Shown in pieces: positions 6,955-9,956 of a DNA stretch of 9,956 nt. The DNA comes from an uncultured Clostridia bacterium (GTDB lineage Bacteria > Bacillota > Clostridia > TANB77 > CAG-508), in assembly GCA_934120675.1 (NCBI GenBank), contig CAKOUU010000030.1:1-9956 (forward strand). Direction: 5' to 3'. Every line of letters begins with the position of its first letter. The first letter of the stretch is position 1. Below the pieces are notes generated by a model that worked only from the letters and a program-made list of their open reading frames with translations, was not told the DNA's origin and did no database searches. A program made the position numbers and the translations under genes.

Positions 6955-7129
6955 TTCTTTTCCAGCTTCAAAAAAGTTATGCTCACTTGTTAGTCTATTA
7001 TATTCTGCCATTAATATAGAATTGTGCCTTTCTCTTTCCTTTGGGTCTGCACTTATAAAGTCTAAAGCTCTTATTGCTTTTTTTATTTCTTTATTTTCTT
7101 TCTCTGCCAAAATAATTCCCTCCTCATTT

Positions 7130-7184
7130 TGTGTAAATATACACACGGTTTTATGTTACTTGTCAATAAAAAGATTTCGACAAA
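7130..7184 (-). promoter_or_regulatory. Possible promoter and palindrome upstream of the Rpn remnant
   Basis: On the minus strand a perfect TTGACA -35 box is followed after 19 bases by TATATT, a slightly long spacer. The -10 region lies in an inverted repeat TGTGTA-TATT-TACACA (plus 7130-7145), and a GAGGAGGG ribosome binding site follows at about plus 7118-7125. Suggestive only: spacing is not ideal. Confidence 0.4.
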
Positions 7185-7196
7185 ATGTGACATCAG

Positions 7197-7365
7197 TTAT
7201 GATTCCATTATTTTTACCCCACCGCCAGTAGACCGAAGGCCATTAGTTAATTTTGCTGCTTCAACATAAGTCATCACATGGGCATTATCTATTAATGATA
7301 ATTTGCTTTGGTCTTTATATTTATCCCAATTTCTTGTTTTTGTTGGTATATTACTTGTTAAACTG
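7197..7365 (-). pseudogene. Fragment of a surface-protein domain like that at 8832-9956
   Basis: Directly downstream of the intact Rpn gene, a frame with no start codon of its own encodes RNWDKYKDQ, then AHVMTYVEAAKLTNGLRSTG (about 7224-7337). This aligns with ARDWNMYKDK and VHAMTYDEAYEIT...TNGMRSTG of the partial surface gene (its residues about 245-290). Similarity stops just where the hypervariable segment of that gene begins; the frame ends ten residues later at TAA (7197-7199). It has lost its N-terminus and its C-terminus. In-frame CGG at 7233-7235 sits at the arginine of LRSTG, the one CGG in the window that is not at a frameshift. Confidence 0.72.
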
Positions 7366-8430
7366 CTATTTTTTGTTTTTCCTTGCAATTCTTTCAATTT
7401 CGGTCTCATCTAGTCCTGTAATCTCTGATATTTCTTTTTTTGATGTATTTTTGCTCAATAATTTTTTTGCAATTTCTATGCTTTTTTCTTTAATTCCCTC
7501 AATTTTACCTTCTTTTCTTCCCATATCAATATACATCTGATTTTCTCTTTCTATCATATCAAGTACTGCTAACATTTCTTTATTACCTCCTTCTATTTTA
7601 TTTATTAACCTTTCTACTTCTTGTTCTCCTATCTTTTCTTTTAAGATTAGTTTTATTGTTCTTATTAAAATATCCTTATCATTTTCTTTTGTTTTTTCTA
7701 TTACTTTTTCTAATGTTTCTATAATTTCTTCTTTGCTTTTACTTTTTTCAATTAACATCATTTTTGTTATAAATGTATTGTCTTCTAGCAATTCCTTTTC
7801 TGTTAAATTATTAACATCTATTAAATTGTATTTTCCAACATCTTCTTTTATATTTCTTAATGTTTCTTGGCTTTTTTTTAAATATTCTGCTGCATTCCAC
7901 TTTCTATTTCCAGTATATAGTACTATTGAAATTACTAATGGTAGTTTATAATTTTTTGTCTTAATTTTATTCATATCAATTGCACTTTTCATTATAGCTA
8001 CTTCATATTCTAATATTCTAAATGGCATTGAATAATCAATTTTAGTTTGATGCTCTATTAAGAAAAATATATTTCTATCTTTCATTTTATATACTATATC
8101 TGCTTCTCTATTTTGAAATACTTTATTTACAAAACTATTTTTATATTTTTCTATGTCTTTTATTTCTATTTTTGCATTTATTGCTTTATTTATTATTAAA
8201 ACTGCATTTTCTTTTTTATCTAATATTGTTCTAAATATTTTATCATGCTCTTGATTTATTTCTTTCTCCTGAATATTTGCTTTTGAACTCATTCTTTCAT
8301 ATTTTGCTTTTGGTTCTTGTAATTCAGCATAATAATTCTGATTATTATTTTCATCAATTATTTCCCAAAGTTTTTCGAATATTGGTTTATATTTTATATA
8401 TTCTTTATATGTAAATATTTTTATATTAAT
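7366..8430 (-). CDS. Rpn-family recombination-promoting nuclease / putative transposase (PD-(D/E)XK)
   Basis: From ATG at 8290-8292 this gives 308 residues with an intact PD-(D/E)XK core: E63-A-D65 in NREADIVYK and E80-x-Q82 in FFLIEHQ, followed by PFRILEYEV and PLVISIVLYTGNRKW, all family landmarks. The C-terminal part is coiled and charged and ends in SIEIAKKLL plus a small helical motif. Rpn proteins are DNA endonucleases linked to RecA-independent recombination. The same frame stays open and family-like for 46 more codons upstream (TYKEY...FEKLWEIIDEN...YYAELQEP), but has no ATG, GTG or TTG. An ATT at 8428-8430, five bases after AAGGAG, is the best upstream start (354 residues). ATG 8292 has no good ribosome binding site. 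Either a non-standard start is used or the original ATG was lost. No terminal inverted repeats or target duplications seen. Confidence 0.8.
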   Translation of the reverse strand: MNIKIFTYKEYIKYKPIFEKLWEIIDENNNQNYYAELQEPKAKYERMSSKANIQEKEINQEHDKIFRTILDKKENAVLIINKAINAKIEIKDIEKYKNSFVNKVFQNREADIVYKMKDRNIFFLIEHQTKIDYSMPFRILEYEVAIMKSAIDMNKIKTKNYKLPLVISIVLYTGNRKWNAAEYLKKSQETLRNIKEDVGKYNLIDVNNLTEKELLEDNTFITKMMLIEKSKSKEEIIETLEKVIEKTKENDKDILIRTIKLILKEKIGEQEVERLINKIEGGNKEMLAVLDMIERENQMYIDMGRKEGKIEGIKEKSIEIAKKLLSKNTSKKEISEITGLDETEIERIARKNKK

Positions 8431-8442
8431 CTCATCTCCTTC

Positions 8443-8471
8443 ATTATAATATTTGTTTTTGTTTTTGTCAA
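8443..8471 (-). promoter_or_regulatory. Consensus sigma-A promoter of the Rpn gene
   Basis: On the minus strand TTGACA (plus 8466-8471) and TATAAT (plus 8443-8448) are separated by 17 bases: both hexamers and the spacer match consensus exactly. Transcription should begin near 8436, inside or after the AAGGAG motif (8436-8441). That conflicts with use of this motif as the ribosome binding site of the ATT start, and leaves either a leaderless message or a 140-base leader before ATG 8292. Confidence 0.8.
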
Positions 8472-8584
8472 CATTTATTTATAAGTTTATATTTTTTTAT
8501 CACCTACTTTCGTATTTTTGTTTTTTAATTCATTAATTCATTTTGGATTTTATTTTTGATTTTTAAATATTTGAATTAATTGAT

Positions 8585-8612
8585 TTGAATAAAATTAAAG
8601 TACATTTATAAT
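8585..8612 (+). promoter_or_regulatory. Possible plus-strand promoter
   Basis: TTGAAT (8585-8590) and TATAAT (8607-8612) with a 16-base spacer. No plus-strand gene follows. It would send a transcript through both hairpins and antisense to the end of the surface gene. It could equally be chance in AT-rich DNA. Confidence 0.3.
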
Positions 8613-8619
8613 ACAACAA

Positions 8620-8663
8620 AATGCCGAACTTTGCAACATTTTTTCATCGCAAAATTCGACATT
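8620..8663 (-). terminator. Long hairpin, likely terminator of the surface-protein gene
   Basis: On the minus strand AATGTCGAATTTTGC (plus 8649-8663) pairs with GCAAAGTTCGGCATT (plus 8620-8634) over 15 positions with two G-U wobbles and a 14-base loop, followed by TTGTTGT. The wobbles are allowed only in minus-strand RNA, which points to the surface gene, whose stop lies about 170 bases upstream. Confidence 0.6.
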
Positions 8664-8722
8664 AGTATAAAAAAATTTACACACTAATCTTGACAAGGTC
8701 TCAAATATTTTTTTCATAATTT

Positions 8723-8763
8723 AGGAGACTATCAGCAACTGTTGGTCGCTTTTTTAGTCTCCT
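8723..8763. repeat. Inverted repeat AGGAGACTA / TAGTCTCCT
   Basis: Nine-base perfect arms at 8723-8731 and 8755-8763 around a 23-base loop that itself contains CAAC-t-GTTG. Neither strand has a T-run right after the stem, so it is not a standard terminator. It lies in the 3' untranslated region of the surface gene, roughly 145 bases beyond the end of the putative variable region. Confidence 0.55.
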
Positions 8764-8831
8764 CATCTATTGGTATTCTAAGGAAAGAAAGAAAATGTCG
8801 GGTATTAAGGCTAGGTGGATTCTTTCATATC

Positions 8832-9956
8832 CTAATCTTTTCCCAATATATATGGATCTGCCTCTGTTCCTGTTCCTGCCTTTATGTAGACTCCAGATGT
8901 CAGAGAAACTACGGGGCGGACCCCATAGCAACGGTTGTTGCTATAGTACATGTTGCCGTCACTGCCCACAGACCATACGCTGATGTAGCTGTAAATCGTA
9001 TCGGCAGACGCAAGCCAGTAATTTGCTCCTGTACTTCTCATTCCATTTGTGTGACTTTTGTTTCCAGTTATTTCATATGCTTCGTCATAGGTCATTGCAT
9101 GTACATCACTTATATATCCATTTTTTTCTAAAGTTTTATCTTTATACATATTCCAATCTCTTGCTTGATATGTACTATAATCTGTCTGTCTTCGTCCTCC
9201 TGATAATATGTATTCAACTCTTCTATTATCAATTCTTTCCATATAATAATATACAAAATTCTCCGGACTTCCCGCATGTGTTATTTTTGTTACATATGTT
9301 TTTCCATTTTCTTCTTTACTTTCTAATATTTGCCATCCTGAATATTTTGGTGTTCCATCTCCACTTTGTGATGCTCCTCCACTCCCATTTTGTGATGTTA
9401 CACTTTGATTTCTACTTGTAACGATATTTCCACTATCTATATCTGATTTATTTACAGTGTCACCTTCATATGTAAATCCTCCAAATGTAAAGTTTAGTCC
9501 AGTTGCCATACTTGCTGTTTTTGATTTATTTATATTATATAAGTTTTTACTTTGCAATGCTTGTATTTCTGCTTGTGTCCAATTTCCTGCATCATATTGT
9601 ACAAATCCTCCTTGTGCTTTATATTGATTTACTATTACTTCCTTATCTTCACTTATTGTTTTTCCATTATATGTTCCACTTATTTTAAAAGTATATTTTC
9701 CATTTGATGAAACTTGATATGGTACTGTTTTCGTATTATCAGATTTTAGAACTGCTGTACATTTGTTGCCTTCCAATGTTGCTATTATGTTTATAAACAA
9801 TGGTTTTCCTTTTTCTATTGTATTTGCTTCTTCTGAGTTTGTAGCTGTTGAGCTATTACTTGTGCTTACTGCTACAACTGTATATTGTATTTCCAATTTC
9901 TTTGTTGTTACTTTTATATCTATGTCTCCTGTAACTTTTTCTATTTTTATCTTTCC
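8832..9956 (-). CDS. Partial surface/secreted protein with a C-terminal lectin-like variable domain
   Basis: The frame is open to the right edge, so the N-terminus (signal peptide, anchor) is not in the window; a TTG at 9896 is internal, as 20 more in-frame codons precede it. The visible 374 residues begin with a beta-rich, Ig-like stretch (KPLFINIIATLEGN through YTFKISGTYNGK), then NWTQAEIQALQS, a Gly/Ser-rich linker, and SGWQILE. The C-terminal domain holds ARDWNMYKDK, HAMTYDEAYEITG, NGMRSTGANYWLAS and YGVRPVVSL, and ends DPYILGKD. This last part resembles DUF6273-like clostridial surface domains with a C-type-lectin-type fold. Residues 299-324 (counted from the TTG) are rich in NNC/NNT codons and more GC-rich than the rest of the gene, as in variable regions of retroelement targets. 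Probably binds a ligand at the cell surface; ligand unknown. A decayed copy of the same domain lies at 7197-7365. Confidence 0.75.
   Translation of the reverse strand, partial: GKIKIEKVTGDIDIKVTTKKLEIQYTVVAVSTSNSSTATNSEEANTIEKGKPLFINIIATLEGNKCTAVLKSDNTKTVPYQVSSNGKYTFKISGTYNGKTISEDKEVIVNQYKAQGGFVQYDAGNWTQAEIQALQSKNLYNINKSKTASMATGLNFTFGGFTYEGDTVNKSDIDSGNIVTSRNQSVTSQNGSGGASQSGDGTPKYSGWQILESKEENGKTYVTKITHAGSPENFVYYYMERIDNRRVEYILSGGRRQTDYSTYQARDWNMYKDKTLEKNGYISDVHAMTYDEAYEITGNKSHTNGMRSTGANYWLASADTIYSYISVWSVGSDGNMYYSNNRCYGVRPVVSLTSGVYIKAGTGTEADPYILGKD
8907..9020 (-). other. Candidate DGR variable region (VR) with GC-rich end
   Basis: It covers the codons from YWLAS to GVRPVV. Inside it almost every codon from D299 to Y324 ends in C or T: TAC AGC TAC ATC AGC, AGT GAC GGC AAC, TAC TAT AGC AAC AAC, CGT TGC TAT. 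This is the pattern produced when AAY codons of a template are mutated at adenines. The stretch ends in a GC-rich box containing GGGG-tccg-CCCC (plus 8913-8924), comparable to the GC-rich initiation element of known DGRs. No template repeat or reverse transcriptase is visible in the window. Confidence 0.5.

Larger units (their letters stand above)
6781..7110 (-). pseudogene. C-terminal piece of an Rpn-family (PD-(D/E)XK) protein; needs three +1 frameshifts
   Basis: The first frame (from TTG at 7108-7110 or GTG at 7144-7146) encodes ...NKEIKKAIRALDFISADPKER and ...NFFEAGKEE, then hits a stop at 6928-6930. Skipping one C at each of three CGG codons (6951, 6926, 6913) continues it through EEGIQKGRYEGRKEGEIKE and then SIEIAKKLLEMGISVEKI to the stop at 6781-6783. 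This is the Gly-rich charged linker and terminal helical motif usual for this family, and it parallels SIEIAKKLL in the intact Rpn gene upstream. The nuclease domain is missing: an in-frame TAA lies just upstream of GTG. AGGAGG sits about eight bases before TTG, and a promoter-like TTGACA lies further up, so a protein of about 100 residues may still be made. Called a pseudogene because of the lost domain, not because of the frameshifts. Confidence 0.7.
8431..8831. other. 400-base non-coding interval with promoters and hairpins
   Basis: Very AT-rich and free of convincing genes. It holds the Rpn promoter, a plus-strand promoter-like pair, the 15-bp terminator hairpin at 8620-8663 and the inverted repeat at 8723-8763. 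Short plus-strand ORFs that begin at 8742 and 8795 run antisense to the surface gene and are shadows. Confidence 0.6.

Noticed and set aside
7366..8430. Complete insertion sequence around the intact Rpn gene
   Set aside because: No terminal inverted repeats or target-site duplications were found; Rpn genes are often called transposases but do not form classical IS elements.
8691..8718. Second plus-strand promoter with TTGACA near 8692
   Set aside because: The only -10 candidate (CATAAT) is 19 bases away and poor; not supported.
8742..9131. Plus-strand ORFs at 8742 and 8795 as genes transcribed from the 8585 promoter
   Set aside because: They mostly run antisense to the conserved C-terminal domain of the surface gene and have no clear RBS or family.
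1..9956. CRISPR array, tRNA genes, riboswitch or replication origin
   Set aside because: No regularly spaced direct repeats, no cloverleaf apart from the tRNA-like part of tmRNA, and no DnaA-box cluster or known riboswitch core was seen on either strand.

Overview
AT-rich DNA from a low-GC Firmicutes (Bacillota), most likely an uncultured gut Clostridia. The evidence is strong AGGAGG ribosome binding sites, sigma-A promoters with 17-base spacers, a one-piece ssrA gene with encoded CCA, an intact-PHP DnaE, Rpn/PD-(D/E)XK 'transposase' genes, and a surface protein whose C-terminus ends in the GVRPVVSL motif common in clostridia. Species cannot be named from the sequence.

Layout. 1-110: hairpins only. 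111-347 (-): small XRE-type regulator with its own promoter and a palindrome over the -10 box. 481-3993 (-): dnaE, DNA polymerase III alpha. 4021-4377 (-): ssrA (tmRNA), 27 bases upstream of dnaE on the same strand with no terminator between them, so the two may share a transcript. 4480-5399 (+): M14 zinc carboxypeptidase (YqgT/ENP1-like), complete only if two +1 frameshifts are made. 5503-5658 (+): unrecognised 51-residue ORF with a strong RBS. 5716-6720 (-): galE. 6781-7110 (-): C-terminal piece of an Rpn-family protein that needs three +1 frameshifts. 7197-7365 (-): broken copy of the surface-protein domain. 7366-8430 (-): intact Rpn-family nuclease. 8431-8831: non-coding, with promoters and hairpins. 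8832-9956 (-): surface protein running off the right edge, with a C-terminal segment that looks like the variable region of a diversity-generating retroelement (DGR) target.

Main observation. The five +1 frameshifts in two unrelated genes all fall exactly on an in-frame CGG triplet followed by any base. In each case skipping the C restores a glycine codon GGN and a family-matching protein: CTT-CGG-T, CTT-CGG-C, GAA-CGG-A, GAG-CGG-A, GAA-CGG-A. By eye I find no in-frame CGG in any undisturbed gene of the window (dnaE, galE, XRE, intact Rpn, 51-aa ORF, surface protein). This suggests that CGG is unassigned or extremely poorly decoded in this organism, and that ribosomes pass it by a +1 shift, or read CGGN as glycine. 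One in-frame CGG does not fit: in the surface-protein fragment at 7233-7235 it aligns with arginine. That fragment looks dead.

The housekeeping block (ssrA-dnaE, galE) looks ordinary. The accessory block (about 6780-9956) looks like a region of Rpn elements and a hypervariable surface protein with decayed copies. Nothing in the window links the genes in one pathway.
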